Notes: generated by a model not told the origin, from the sequence alone. A stretch of DNA of 64,000 nt from Candidatus Sulfotelmatobacter sp. (GCA_036500765.1 DASYBM010000016.1:434001-498000), one strand, 5' to 3'; positions 53,691 through 62,484 are shown, counted from the first letter of the stretch. A program made the numbers and translations.

Positions 53691-53805
53691 GAGGGACGGC
53701 TGAGTCAATGCTGGCATGCTTTCCTCAAAAGCGGTGGTGGCCCACACAAGCCCAAACCGGGAGTGATTGGAACACTGCCCTTGCAATTTCTTCTATCTAA
53801 CTCAG

Positions 53806-55269
53806 CTAACGAATCGAACTGCCGCCCGCCTTCTTTAGCATCGATGATTCCGGAGAGAAAACCCATGTGATGGTATTGGTTTTCACCTTCGGCAACTCTT
53901 CCATTCTCTGCTCAGGAGCCTTGTCTGGATAATCAAATCGAATAACTTGAATTGAATATTTGCCTGGTTTGCTAATATCCCAACTCGTATCATTCGCACC
54001 AAATCCATCCAGGGTAATAACCCCACACAGGTTCCCGCCGGGAGCCAGGTCCCACAGGTGGCTGGCGTCAACGCCGCGGTCACCTCGATGGAAATTCTCG
54101 TCTCCTTCTTTTATTGTCCTCTTGCCCTTTTCATTCCATGGCACCGGTAATCCTTGGCTGTCACGAAGCGAAATTTCCTGTTCGAACGTGTAATTGTCGA
54201 GCTTGATCCTATGGTTCGAAATGTTGGTTTGGCATAGCCTCAATCCAAATCGACGATCCGTCGTGAGAGCTTCGTCCTGGCTGATAGTGATTACGAACGC
54301 TGGGTGCACCGGTGCCGACTCATTTACTTCGACGCGAATCGCATTTGACCTCACAGGAAGGTTCGTTGTCGGATCGTTCAACACTACCTGGATTGAATAC
54401 AGTCCTGGGCTGCGAATGTCGCAAATTCCTCCGAGCACCCTCGTTTCTTCCACCATTTCGCCAGGTGGAAGAGGAACAAACGCAAAGTAGCCAGTAGGCA
54501 ACTCCTCATGCTTGAAGATGGCTTGTCCTTCCTTTGTAAGCGCCACGGGATTGCCGTGCCCGTCTCGCACCTCCAATCCGAAGCCAAACTCATCCGGCTC
54601 CTTTGAAGTTGCGTCTTGGTTTTGGCCGTTCCAGACGGCAAGGTTGGCGCCCCGGCGCGAGAGGTTCTTCACCGAGATTTCAATCGGTATTTGCCAACCT
54701 GCACTGACCGACTCGAATGGTGAGGTGATCGCAATCGAAATCGTTGGGTTGCCTGGGCGCGAAGGTGGCGCGGATAGAGGAATCCGGAACGTCAGGATAT
54801 TCGATTTCACTTCCATGCCGCTCGATTGGTCCATCCTGCGTGCTTGAACGGTGTAGTCGCCGGGTCGGCCGAGGTCGTAGATCCAGTTCAGCATTACGAT
54901 CGGTCGTAATGCTTTGCCTGGCGCTAGCGGAGCGGAAAACACACTCGCTGTCAAGGGACCGTCATGAATTCTTTTTCCTAGTGGCGTTTCTGGAATCAGA
55001 TTGCCGGCAGAGTCATGAAGGTCGATTTGAAACATCGACCACGCCGGCCATCCCGCGATAACGCCATAGGGGACGTCCTTATCGGATGTATTGGTCATGG
55101 CAATTTCCAACAACATTTCAGATTCCGCCCTGACGACGGGCGGCATACTGATAGCGATTGAAAACGCTGGCTGCTTGGGCGTAGCCGGCCCGGGCGAATG
55201 GGCAAAGCCTAGAGCGGATGTTGCGAGCGCCAATACGACTAGGTAGCAGTTCCGCATACGCTTCATCAT
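53806..55269 (-). CDS. Secreted protein with Ig-like repeats
   Basis: ATG 55269 gives 487 residues with a signal peptide (MKRMRNCYLVVLALATSALGFA). Three related domains of about 140 residues follow: each has an opening FSIAISMPPVVRAESEMLLEIAMTN-like strand and a closing PGDYTVQARRMD or PGLYSIQVVLND or PGKYSIQVIRFD strand. The pattern suggests Ig-like extracellular modules. Function unknown. The upstream region is filled with GACACC repeats. Confidence 0.75.
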   Translation of the reverse strand: MMKRMRNCYLVVLALATSALGFAHSPGPATPKQPAFSIAISMPPVVRAESEMLLEIAMTNTSDKDVPYGVIAGWPAWSMFQIDLHDSAGNLIPETPLGKRIHDGPLTASVFSAPLAPGKALRPIVMLNWIYDLGRPGDYTVQARRMDQSSGMEVKSNILTFRIPLSAPPSRPGNPTISIAITSPFESVSAGWQIPIEISVKNLSRRGANLAVWNGQNQDATSKEPDEFGFGLEVRDGHGNPVALTKEGQAIFKHEELPTGYFAFVPLPPGEMVEETRVLGGICDIRSPGLYSIQVVLNDPTTNLPVRSNAIRVEVNESAPVHPAFVITISQDEALTTDRRFGLRLCQTNISNHRIKLDNYTFEQEISLRDSQGLPVPWNEKGKRTIKEGDENFHRGDRGVDASHLWDLAPGGNLCGVITLDGFGANDTSWDISKPGKYSIQVIRFDYPDKAPEQRMEELPKVKTNTITWVFSPESSMLKKAGGSSIR

Positions 55270-55363
55270 CGACACCCTAAATTATCGACACCCAAATTGC
55301 GAGCAGCCGATACAACCTAGAGACACCGTGACACCCCTGATGAGACACCGTGACACCCCCGAC
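55269..55363. repeat. Array of GACACC-containing direct repeats
   Basis: Two 22-base tandem units (55320-55341 and 55342-55363, GAGACACCGTGACACCCC core) and two shorter ATCGACACCC units (55268-55298). They lie immediately upstream of the Ig-like protein gene. Confidence 0.75.
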
Positions 55364-55555
55364 CGTTCCCGATTCTCCGAGATAGCGAAGCTCGGGCCGC
55401 TCTTTTCGTGGTGGTTCTCATGAACAAAGCCCGGCCCCGATTTCCCGCTGAAATGTATGTGCGAAACCGTACTGATCTGTAGCCACAACCGCGCAGACGG
55501 AAAGTCCAGGCGGACGTATGATCAAAACATACGCAAGCTGAAAGGCGTTTTCCCA

Positions 55556-56086
55556 ATGGCACAATCCATCGAAAGGAAAAAAGTCGACAGAGAAAAAGAG
55601 GAGCTGGTCGAATCCATCGGAGCATTTCTCTCCGCCATGTCTTCGGAACCAAAGCAACAACGCCGGTGCAAACGTTGCGGTGCGGTGATGCGATCGTTTG
55701 ATGCAACAGTCCGGCTCGATGGCACCGATTCGGAATGGAACCTATGCCTACCTGTATGCCCTTGCGAACTGGCTCTACACCGACCGTTGGAGCAACTGAA
55801 AAAGGAGTGCACTGTGAATACTGAAGGAACCGCTTCTCCGATTCATAAGAGCTGGAGAGAACTCTATACGGCTGCGGTGTTTGAGACGGATAAAAGTAAG
55901 CTGTCGGAGCGCATTGCCCAGGCTGAGTGGGCCCTAACCCTGCGTTCTCGAGAGCTATTTCACGCCGGCAGCGAAAATCTGCGAGAACGTCAAGCGGTTG
56001 ACGCAGCGATCTTCGCCCTGCACATCTTGCATACCACCACGGGGAATAAAGGAAGAAAAGCAGCTCTCGCAATGCGAGCGGCTTGA
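55556..56086 (+). CDS. Zinc-ribbon and helical two-part small protein (possibly two nested genes)
   Basis: ATG 55556 gives 176 residues. Residues of about 30-75 form a zinc ribbon (CKRCGAVMRSFDATVRLDGTDSEWNLCLPVCPC); residues 87-176 form a separate helical segment (WRELYTAAVFETDKSKLSERIAQAEWALTLRSRELF). An AAGGAG at 55802-55807 precedes a GTG at 55814 that would start exactly the second part (90 residues). Small proteins matching each half separately are familiar to me from acidobacteria (memory only), so this may be a fusion or two overlapping products. Function unknown. Confidence 0.65.
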   Translation: MAQSIERKKVDREKEELVESIGAFLSAMSSEPKQQRRCKRCGAVMRSFDATVRLDGTDSEWNLCLPVCPCELALHRPLEQLKKECTVNTEGTASPIHKSWRELYTAAVFETDKSKLSERIAQAEWALTLRSRELFHAGSENLRERQAVDAAIFALHILHTTTGNKGRKAALAMRAA

Positions 56087-56158
56087 GCGATAGGTTGAAG
56101 AGACTCTTCTGTTATTTGTATGAGTTCGGAAAGAAGTGAAGACGGCTCACATTTTTTA

Positions 56159-56228
56159 GTCCCCACCCTGTCTCCGCAAAATTCGCGGAGACAAGGGGGT
56201 GGGGCAACCTCGATTCACGAATCCGAAA
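56159..56228. repeat. About 70-base dispersed repeat with GTCTCCGC stem (copy 2)
   Basis: Inverted copy of 49637-49705: GTCTCCGC-AAAATTC-GCGGAGAC, then GGGTGGGGCAACC and, at the end, ATCCGAAA. It lies just after the stop of the secreted-protein gene at 56236 on the minus strand. Confidence 0.8.
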
Positions 56229-56235
56229 GCCTGGA

Positions 56236-57324
56236 CTACCAGACCCAAAGGTTGTAGTTGTCGTAATAGACGTGGTTAGCGACGTTTGCGGCGTCGAAGT
56301 TATCGATCTCCTGTTGGACATTCACTGTCGTGGTGTACGACGACAGTTTGTCGGCGTTATAAGACCAGCCCAGATTGCTGAAGACCGTTGTTCCGTCGAA
56401 GACCAGGGTTTTGTAGGTGTAGCAGGGGACGCTGTTGGGACATCCGCTGCCGCTGGTGTTGAAAGCGACGTTCCACGAAAGGTGATGCCACTGTTGCGGC
56501 GTGATGGTGCAGGAACGCGAGGCTGATACCCAGCTATTCGTGTTCATGTCCCACACATACCAGGTTCCGGCGTCGGTCCCGTTCATCCGGCAGGCAACGC
56601 TTCCCTGGTATTCGTAGCCATACGAATCATAAAGATCAGGATCGAATTCAAGCTGCTGGAAGCCGTTGGACGGAGACGGCGCCGTGTAGAACCAGAAATC
56701 GTCGATCATATTTCCCACCGCTTCGCAGCCGCCGCTGGGGCATCCCAGATATTGGTAATACAGGATGTCGTAATAATAGTTGTTGGAAGCCGCATACTCC
56801 GCCATCGACGCGCCCGAAAGCGAAGGCGACGCTACGTCCTGAGTCAGACTGCTTGATCCGTTGCTGCAACCGGTGGGACAGTATGAGTCCCAGTGTCCAG
56901 GATCGTGAGCGGGATTCTGGAGATTCGGATAGGTTGGACTGGTCCAGCCTGATGGAGGGGTGGGTAGCGGGTTGGAGATGACCTTAACGTTCTGTGCCAC
57001 ATAGGAAGCATAAACGTTCCCGTTGCCGCTCTCGTAGGCCGTCACCGTCACCTGGTAAGTTCCAGTCGGAACATTGTTGAGGTTTACATCGAGGTATCCT
57101 CCCAGGCCCGTACTGCTTGAATAATATGAGGTGTTGCCGAAATACACTTGCCAACCGCCGACATTCCCCGTCGCGTGCGCGGAAACGGTGATCGGCAGGG
57201 TATAAGTCCCTCCGCTCGATGCCGGCAAATTGCCGGAAATGGTTATCTGGGCGATCGCGGGCATGGCCGCAAACACGAGGGACAGCAACGCTGTCCCGAT
57301 GGAGAACTTACTAAGCGACGTCAT
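56236..57324 (-). CDS. Hypothetical secreted Ser/Tyr/Asn-rich protein
   Basis: A 362-residue protein with a signal peptide (KFSIGTALLSLVFAAMPAIAQ). The N-terminal part (ITISGNLPASSGGTYTLPITVSAHATG...PTGTYQVTVTAYESGNGNVYASY) resembles an Ig-like adhesin strand repeat; the rest has many tyrosines, cysteines (in DSYCPTGCSNG, GCPSGGCEA, SCTI, SGCPNSVPCYT) and tryptophans, in the manner of a secreted carbohydrate-binding or lectin-like domain. I do not recognise a family. Probably surface-exposed. Confidence 0.7.
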   Translation of the reverse strand: MTSLSKFSIGTALLSLVFAAMPAIAQITISGNLPASSGGTYTLPITVSAHATGNVGGWQVYFGNTSYYSSSTGLGGYLDVNLNNVPTGTYQVTVTAYESGNGNVYASYVAQNVKVISNPLPTPPSGWTSPTYPNLQNPAHDPGHWDSYCPTGCSNGSSSLTQDVASPSLSGASMAEYAASNNYYYDILYYQYLGCPSGGCEAVGNMIDDFWFYTAPSPSNGFQQLEFDPDLYDSYGYEYQGSVACRMNGTDAGTWYVWDMNTNSWVSASRSCTITPQQWHHLSWNVAFNTSGSGCPNSVPCYTYKTLVFDGTTVFSNLGWSYNADKLSSYTTTVNVQQEIDNFDAANVANHVYYDNYNLWVW

Positions 57325-57740
57325 CTTAACCTCCGAAACGGTATCAAAATTAGGATGGAGCGGCTTCGGCGAACTGCATGATTCCCAGAGGCCGGTCTTA
57401 TGGCAGGTCTCACTGGCCGCGGGATTAGTTGGAATATCCTTCGGCGCGATGCCTAGGATCTAATTCGCGTAGACGAATAGCGGCGTTGCTTTCGATGCAT
57501 TTCGTCGGGAAACCGTTCACCAAAGATTTCGTTTCATCCTTGGGTAAGAGCGTTTGTTCGGCCCGACGGGACATTGGGACATGACGAGGTGGCAGACAGG
57601 AGGACGGGGAGGTATAGCTTTGTTCGGCAAGTCGGTTGGTTGACGGGCGCAATCAGAAAGCCTGAATCGCAAAGGGCGCGAAGAAATTCCGCGAAGGGCG
57701 GGAAGAAGGGCTACTTTAATGAGACTTTGGCGAAAGCTTC
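57325..57740. other. Gene-free stretch with repeat debris
   Basis: About 416 bases between the secreted protein and the PilZ gene. It includes GCAAAGGGCGCGAAGAAATT (57667 onward), a member of the GCAAAG repeat group. I see no gene or riboswitch fold. Confidence 0.4.
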
Positions 57741-58280
57741 CTAATGGATGAACTTATAGTCGACAATCGATGCGGCCAGCCCGCTATTTTCCTGCTCTGC
57801 TGCTGGCTCAGCGGTTGATGCATCTTTGGCGCGCATCACGCGGCCCTGGCAGACGACGTTGCTGTTCTTCTGTCCGGAAATTTCTTCCGGCATTTCAAAG
57901 ACCATCTCGATGAGCGCGTTCACGGGAAGCTGCTGCGGGCCGTTGAAGAGCACACCGCTCTGACTGATGTTTTCGATGATTCCTTCGAACCAGGTGCTGG
58001 TCTTGTTGACGCGATAGCGCAGCGGAATGTCGAGTTTCAAGCGACGTGCCCGCGGCACCCACGACGGCCTTTTCTCGCGCGCATGGCTGCGCCGTGGGCC
58101 GGTTTCAGGCTTGGCGTGCTCCACGCGCTCGGTGCGGCGCATGGTGGTCCAGTCATACTTGTATTCCGCGGCGCAGAGCAGGCAGACCTGGTAGTAGTCG
58201 CCATCGTTGCCACGGCGCGGCCATGAAAATTCGTGCGAGCAGCGCCCAAGCATAAGCACATCCATGAATTTTTGAGCCAT
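57741..58280 (-). CDS. PilZ-domain protein
   Basis: A 179-residue protein. The PilZ core is RRLKLDIPLRYRVNKTSTWFEGIIENISQSGVLFNGPQQLPVNALIEMVFEMP (about 78-130), where the RxxxR-like and (D/N)xSxxG elements point to cyclic-di-GMP binding; the first arginine pair is compressed. The N-terminal 75 residues contain cysteines (RCSHEF, VCLLCAAEY) and could be a zinc site. Probably a c-di-GMP effector; the output is unknown. Confidence 0.82.
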   Translation of the reverse strand: MAQKFMDVLMLGRCSHEFSWPRRGNDGDYYQVCLLCAAEYKYDWTTMRRTERVEHAKPETGPRRSHAREKRPSWVPRARRLKLDIPLRYRVNKTSTWFEGIIENISQSGVLFNGPQQLPVNALIEMVFEMPEEISGQKNSNVVCQGRVMRAKDASTAEPAAEQENSGLAASIVDYKFIH

Positions 58281-58466
58281 GTTGGATTCTTCTAATTCTT
58301 CCGGGCTGGGACCCGGAATGCATGCCCATCATCTCGCGAAGGACTGACTTTGGGTAGGTTACTTTCGTGCAACGTGTTCGTGCGGGAGCGTACATAAGTT
58401 GAATCGATGCAGACAGTTAGGTTGTGGAAGGTTTTAGCCTGCCGGTACCGCATGTATCATCGCTCC

Positions 58467-59129
58467 ATGGACAGCGATTCCTCCTCGGATGTGGCCGCAT
58501 TCATCCTTGCCGGAGGCAAAAGCACGCGCATGGGTACCGATAAGGCATTCGTTCCGCTCGACGGACGCACGCTGCTGACGCGGTCGCTGGAGTTGGCGCA
58601 GTCCGTCACTTCGAATGTGCGCATCGTGGGCGATCCCGCGAAGTTTGCGGCTTTCGCGCCGGTTGTCGATGACATTTTTCCTGGATGCGGGCCGCTGGGA
58701 GGAATTCACGCGGCGCTGCGGGCGTCGTCGGCGGAACTGAATTTGATGCTCGCCGTGGATGTGCCGTTTTTGTCGGCGGCGCTGTTAGAGTATTTGATCG
58801 GGCGGGCGCGGAATTCGCCGTCGGCGATTGTGACCGTTGCGCAGACAGAGCGGGGCTGGCAGCCCTTGTGCGCGGTTTATCGCCGAGAGTTTGCAGATGC
58901 GGCGGAGCAAGCTCTGCATGCAGGTCGCTATAAGATAGACGCATTGTTTGACGATTCGCGAACCCAGGTGGTTAGCGAAGACGAGTTGATAGCAGCAGGC
59001 TTTACGCCGACGATGTTTCGTAACTTGAATACGGCGGCGGATGTGGAGGAGGCTGGTGGAGAATTTGCCATGCATCCGTCAGGGGAAAATGCAGAGATCC
59101 TTCGCGGCAAACAACGCCGCTCAGGATGA
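58467..59129 (+). CDS. mobA: Molybdenum cofactor guanylyltransferase
   Basis: MobA attaches GMP to molybdopterin cofactor to give MGD. From ATG 58467 the protein has 220 residues with the nucleotide-binding signature LAGGKSTRMGTDKAFVPLDG at 14-33, then DIFPGCGPLGGIHAAL and AVDVPFLSAALL, the magnesium-binding aspartate. ADVEEAGGE closes the conserved part. It is the only molybdopterin gene here. A 23-base tandem repeat overlaps its stop codon. Confidence 0.93.
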   Translation: MDSDSSSDVAAFILAGGKSTRMGTDKAFVPLDGRTLLTRSLELAQSVTSNVRIVGDPAKFAAFAPVVDDIFPGCGPLGGIHAALRASSAELNLMLAVDVPFLSAALLEYLIGRARNSPSAIVTVAQTERGWQPLCAVYRREFADAAEQALHAGRYKIDALFDDSRTQVVSEDELIAAGFTPTMFRNLNTAADVEEAGGEFAMHPSGENAEILRGKQRRSG

Positions 59130-59183
59130 CAACGCTCCTGGAATCAGCGTGACAATGCTCTTGGAATCAGGATGACAACGCTG
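59125..59183. repeat. 23-base tandem repeat between mobA and ABC ATPase
   Basis: Units 59125-59147 and 59148-59170 plus a partial third: GATGACAACGCTCCTGGAATC and CGTGACAATGCTCTTGGAATC, then GATGACAACGCT. It overlaps the mobA stop and fills the gap before the ATPase. Confidence 0.8.
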
Positions 59184-59196
59184 TAAGAAGTTGAGC

Positions 59197-59964
59197 ATGC
59201 CCGAAGATCCCCAACCCGCGCCGTACATCGAATTCCGCGAGGTCTCCAAGGCCTTTGGGGACAATGTTGTGCTCGATCATGTCAGCTTCGACGTTCTCCC
59301 GGCGGAGACCGTGTGCATCCTGGGTCGCAGCGGTGTGGGGAAATCGGTGTCGCTGCATCACATCATGGGATTTCTTAAGCCGGACTCGGGACGCGTCATC
59401 GTTGCCGGCGAGGACATCACCGATTACAACGAGGATCAGCTTGAACTCATCCGCAAGAAAGTCACGATGGTGTTTCAGAATGGCGCGCTGTTCGACTCCC
59501 TGTCGGTGGGTGAGAATGTTGCGTTTCCGCTGCGCGAACACCAGGAACTGAGCGAAGAGCAGATTTATCAGATCGTCGATGGCCTGCTGCAAATGGTGGG
59601 CGTGCAGGAGATGCGCGACTTACTGCCCTCCGATCTTTCCACGGGCATGAAGCGCTCGGTGGCGATCGCGCGGGCGCTGGCGGCGCGGCCGGAATGCGTG
59701 CTCTATGATGAGCCGACCACGATGGTCGATCCCCTCATGGCGCAGTTGCTCGGCGACCTCATCAAGCGACTCAAAATTCAGCTGAACCTGACCAGCATCG
59801 TCGTGACCCATGATATGCGGCTTGCCAAGAAACTGGCCGAACGCGTTGTGTTTCTTCATGAGGGGCGCGCGATTTTCTTCGGACCGTACGCCGAGATGGA
59901 GAAATCGCCGCATCTCATCATTCAGGAATTTCTGGAACTCGACGAAATGAAACTGGAAGCGTGA
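59197..59964 (+). CDS. ABC transporter ATPase, MlaF-like
   Basis: A 255-residue ATPase. Walker A is GRSGVGKS (43-50), the signature LSTGMKRSVAIARAL, and Walker B ECVLYDEPTTMVDPLMAQLL. The STGM signature and the following DEPTTMVDP belong to the Mla/Ttg2A phospholipid or lipid-transport group rather than to import systems. Its permease (MlaE) and substrate-binding (MlaD) partners are not in the window. It follows mobA at 67 bases, but no functional link is obvious. Confidence 0.9.
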   Translation: MPEDPQPAPYIEFREVSKAFGDNVVLDHVSFDVLPAETVCILGRSGVGKSVSLHHIMGFLKPDSGRVIVAGEDITDYNEDQLELIRKKVTMVFQNGALFDSLSVGENVAFPLREHQELSEEQIYQIVDGLLQMVGVQEMRDLLPSDLSTGMKRSVAIARALAARPECVLYDEPTTMVDPLMAQLLGDLIKRLKIQLNLTSIVVTHDMRLAKKLAERVVFLHEGRAIFFGPYAEMEKSPHLIIQEFLELDEMKLEA

Positions 59965-60081
59965 ATTTCTCGCCTTAAGCAGCGCGGCGTTTCGCCGGCT
60001 GTCGCGAGCGCGACTCGCGCTCGCAGCCGGAAGCTCGGTCTGATGCTGAGATGTTTTGTAATTTTCGCTCGCTGCCGGCGC

Positions 60082-60128
60082 GGTGGGCGAGACGCCCACC
60101 GGACAGCCGCCGGGACGGCGGCGCTACC
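60082..60128. repeat. Two-hairpin repeat (copy 2)
   Basis: GGTGGGCG-AGA-CGCCCACC, then GCCGCCG-GGA-CGGCGGC and GCTACCA. Same plan as 45086-45132 and 63591-63637; it lies just after the ribE stop on the minus strand. Confidence 0.8.
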
Positions 60129-60149
60129 AAACGGCGCCACATCTTTCGT

Positions 60150-60794
60150 TTAGAAGCCTTGCTGCACTAAGTCTTCGATCGTCAGCGAACTCTCTCGCGC
60201 TTCGCTTCGCATCATCTTGTCGACGTATTTTGCGATCAGGTCGGCTTCGAGATTCACGGGGTCGCCGGGTTTCAGCGAATGCAGATTCGTCATCTCGACG
60301 GTGTGCGGAATGATGGCGATGGTGCAGCGATTTCTTTCTAACTTCGCGACCGTCAAGCTGATGCCTTCGATCGAAATCGAGCCTTTGTAGGCGGTATATT
60401 TCTCGATCTCATCGGGCAGTTCGATCTGCAGCCACCAGTTGTCCGATTCGGCGATGCGATCGAGAGCGATGAGCTTGCCGACTCCGTCTATGTGGCCCTG
60501 CACGATGTGGCCTCCGAAACGGCCGCCGGCTTTCATGGGCAGTTCGAGATTCACCAGCGCGCCTTCGTGGATGCGGGAGAACGATGTGCGCACCCAGGTT
60601 TCGGGCGCGAGGTCGGCGCAGAAGGTTCCTTCCTTGATGTCGAGTGCGGTCAGGCAGACTCCGCTGACGGCTACGCTGTCGCCACTCTTCAGTTCTTTCG
60701 GTATATTCTTGGCGGCTACGGTGATGCGGCGGTTTTCGCCCCGCTGCTCGATGCGGGTGATGTACCCAACTTCTTCGACGATGCCGGTAAACAT
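60150..60794 (-). CDS. ribE: Riboflavin synthase alpha chain
   Basis: RibE dismutates two lumazines to riboflavin. The start at ATG 60794 gives 214 residues opening MFTGIVEEVGYITRIEQRGENRRITV, and two repeated barrels (VSGVCLTALDIKEGTFCADLAPETWVRTSF and SIEGISLTVAKLERNRCTIAIIPHTVEMTN). The paired MFTGIVE and GHIVQGHIDGVG landmarks are standard. It lies downstream of ribD in the same direction; no riboswitch was identified. Confidence 0.96.
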   Translation of the reverse strand: MFTGIVEEVGYITRIEQRGENRRITVAAKNIPKELKSGDSVAVSGVCLTALDIKEGTFCADLAPETWVRTSFSRIHEGALVNLELPMKAGGRFGGHIVQGHIDGVGKLIALDRIAESDNWWLQIELPDEIEKYTAYKGSISIEGISLTVAKLERNRCTIAIIPHTVEMTNLHSLKPGDPVNLEADLIAKYVDKMMRSEARESSLTIEDLVQQGF

Positions 60795-61004
60795 GAGGGC
60801 CTCCGAGATGAAACTAACATCATAAACCCGCAATGAAGTCACCACGGAGGCACAGAGTCACAGAGTAGCAATGTAGTTTGCCGTGGCGACGCAATTTGGC
60901 TTACGCTCAGAGGCTGGTTAAGCGGGAGATCCTTCGCTGCGCCTGAAAAACGGCTCCGCTCAGGATGGCAAGCGTCGTCTTGCGCCTCGGTTTTGAAAAC
61001 GCCT

Positions 61005-62171
61005 TTATTCGCCGTAGGGATCGCGCAAGTATCCTTCTACTGCGAAATCTTCGCCGAAGCGATGGAGGTGGACGTTCTTGACCTGCGCGGCCTGGCTCAT
61101 GTGGTGGAATCCGGCTCCGGAGGCGAAGGGAATCGAGCCTGTCCCGGCAAGAATCCTGGGAGCGTAATACAGGAAGACCTTGTCGACGGCGTTGGCTGCG
61201 AGGGCGGTCCAGTTGACGATTGCTCCGCCTTCGATCATGACCGAGTTCATTTCTAACTGGCCGAGGCGCCGAAGAATAGCGGTGAGATCCGGGCGTCCGT
61301 CGGGACTAGCGGCGGGAACGGTCTCCACACGAATTCCAAGTTGCTCAAGTTCGACTTTTTTCTGCGGGTCGGCGGAGGAGCAGAAGACCAGCACATCATC
61401 TTTTCGTTCGGCAGCGGCGTTGCGAACGATTCTGGAATCGAGCGGCAGGCGGAGGCGCGAATCGAGAATCACGCGGAGCAGAGAGCGTCGGCGCGGCCTC
61501 CCGCTGCGATCGGTGAGCAGGGGATTGTCGGAAAGAATTGTGCCTGCGCCAACCATGAGCGCGTCGTTCTCGTGCCGCAATTCCTGCACGTGGGCGCGGG
61601 CGACTTCGCTGGTCACCCATCCGCCGGGGGGAACTCCTTCGGCTCGGTTTAATTCTTCGGCTGGCGGCGGCGCGATTTTGCCGTCGAGCGTCATGGCGGC
61701 TTTCAGAGTTACCAGTGGCGTGCCGTGGCGGATGTAGCGGGCGAAGGCTTCATTCAGGCGACGAGCTTCTTCTTCCAAGGCTCCGACTTCGACTTGCACG
61801 CCAGCGGTGCGCAGTTTCTCGAATCCGAGTCCGCTTACTTTTGGATTGGGATCGGGCATGGACGCGACTACGCGGTGAATTCCTGCCGCGATCAGCGCGT
61901 CGGTACATGGTGGGGTGCGGCCTTGATGCGCATGCGGTTCGAGGTTGATGTAGAGCGTTCCGCCGCGGGCTTTCGCGCCGGCCGCTTCCAGGGCGAGGAT
62001 TTCGGCGTGCTTTACGCCTGCGTATGTATAAATTCCGGTGCCGGCTACGTTGCCATTGGCGTCGGCAATCAGCGCTCCTACATAGGGATTCGGCGAGGCA
62101 AGGCCGATGCCTTGGCGGGCGAGTTCGAGCGCTTGCTTAAGATGGCGATCGTCGGCTGGGCGTGCGGGCAT
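61005..62171 (-). CDS. ribD: Bifunctional riboflavin deaminase/reductase RibD
   Basis: RibD carries out the deaminase (N-terminal) and reductase (C-terminal) steps of riboflavin synthesis. The 388-residue protein has KHAEILALEAAG with His55 and the catalytic glutamate, and TPPCTDAL with Cys89. The zinc-ligand segment reads LEPHAHQG where the family has LEPCxHxG, so residue 80 is a histidine in place of cysteine. The reductase half (TLKAAMTLDGKIA, GAGTILSDNPLLTDR, GGAIVNWTALAANAVDKVFLYYAPRI) is normal. Function is probably kept but not certain. Confidence 0.93.
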   Translation of the reverse strand: MPARPADDRHLKQALELARQGIGLASPNPYVGALIADANGNVAGTGIYTYAGVKHAEILALEAAGAKARGGTLYINLEPHAHQGRTPPCTDALIAAGIHRVVASMPDPNPKVSGLGFEKLRTAGVQVEVGALEEEARRLNEAFARYIRHGTPLVTLKAAMTLDGKIAPPPAEELNRAEGVPPGGWVTSEVARAHVQELRHENDALMVGAGTILSDNPLLTDRSGRPRRRSLLRVILDSRLRLPLDSRIVRNAAAERKDDVLVFCSSADPQKKVELEQLGIRVETVPAASPDGRPDLTAILRRLGQLEMNSVMIEGGAIVNWTALAANAVDKVFLYYAPRILAGTGSIPFASGAGFHHMSQAAQVKNVHLHRFGEDFAVEGYLRDPYGE

Positions 62172-62221
62172 TCAGGGAGAGGCTATCACGTGTTCCAACT
62201 GTGCTTGTAGAGCAAAAGCCT

Positions 62222-62263
62222 CGCCGCAAAGGACGCTAAGAAAATCCGCAAAGGACGCGAAGA
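62222..62263. repeat. GCAAAGGACGC repeat
   Basis: CGCAAAGGACGCTAAGAAAA then CGCAAAGGACGCGAAGAAAA: two near-identical 20-base units in tandem. Degenerate relatives are at 43529-43634 and 57667-57707. Confidence 0.6.
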
Positions 62264-62277
62264 AAAACCACGAACTA

Positions 62278-62484
62278 CTAACTTCGCCGCGGAGGAAAGC
62301 TCCGATACGAGTCTTCTTCGATCTCGGCTACTGCGGCACCGCTGCGTCCTTTCGGGCCGCGGCGCAACGGCGCCATCGCATAGGCGTAGGGATCGCCCGG
62401 CGGGGTAGAGGGTTTCACGCCGAGAAGGCGCTTTAGAAAATCCAATGCAATTCGCAGTCGCGAACGTTTCTGTTCATCCCGCAT
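62278..62484 (-). CDS. Small hypothetical protein
   Basis: ATG 62484 has AGGAGT just upstream (minus strand), giving 68 residues that begin MRDEQKRSRLRIALDFLKRL and end in arginine/proline-rich SFPPRRS. It is basic and unusually charged, with a possible amphipathic helix at the N-terminus. It sits between ftsY and ribD in the same direction. No family recognised. Confidence 0.55.
   Translation of the reverse strand: MRDEQKRSRLRIALDFLKRLLGVKPSTPPGDPYAYAMAPLRRGPKGRSGAAVAEIEEDSYRSFPPRRS

Noticed and set aside
57460-57660. Possible c-di-GMP riboswitch near the PilZ gene
   Set aside because: No GGGCAAACC or A-rich GEMM core could be found.
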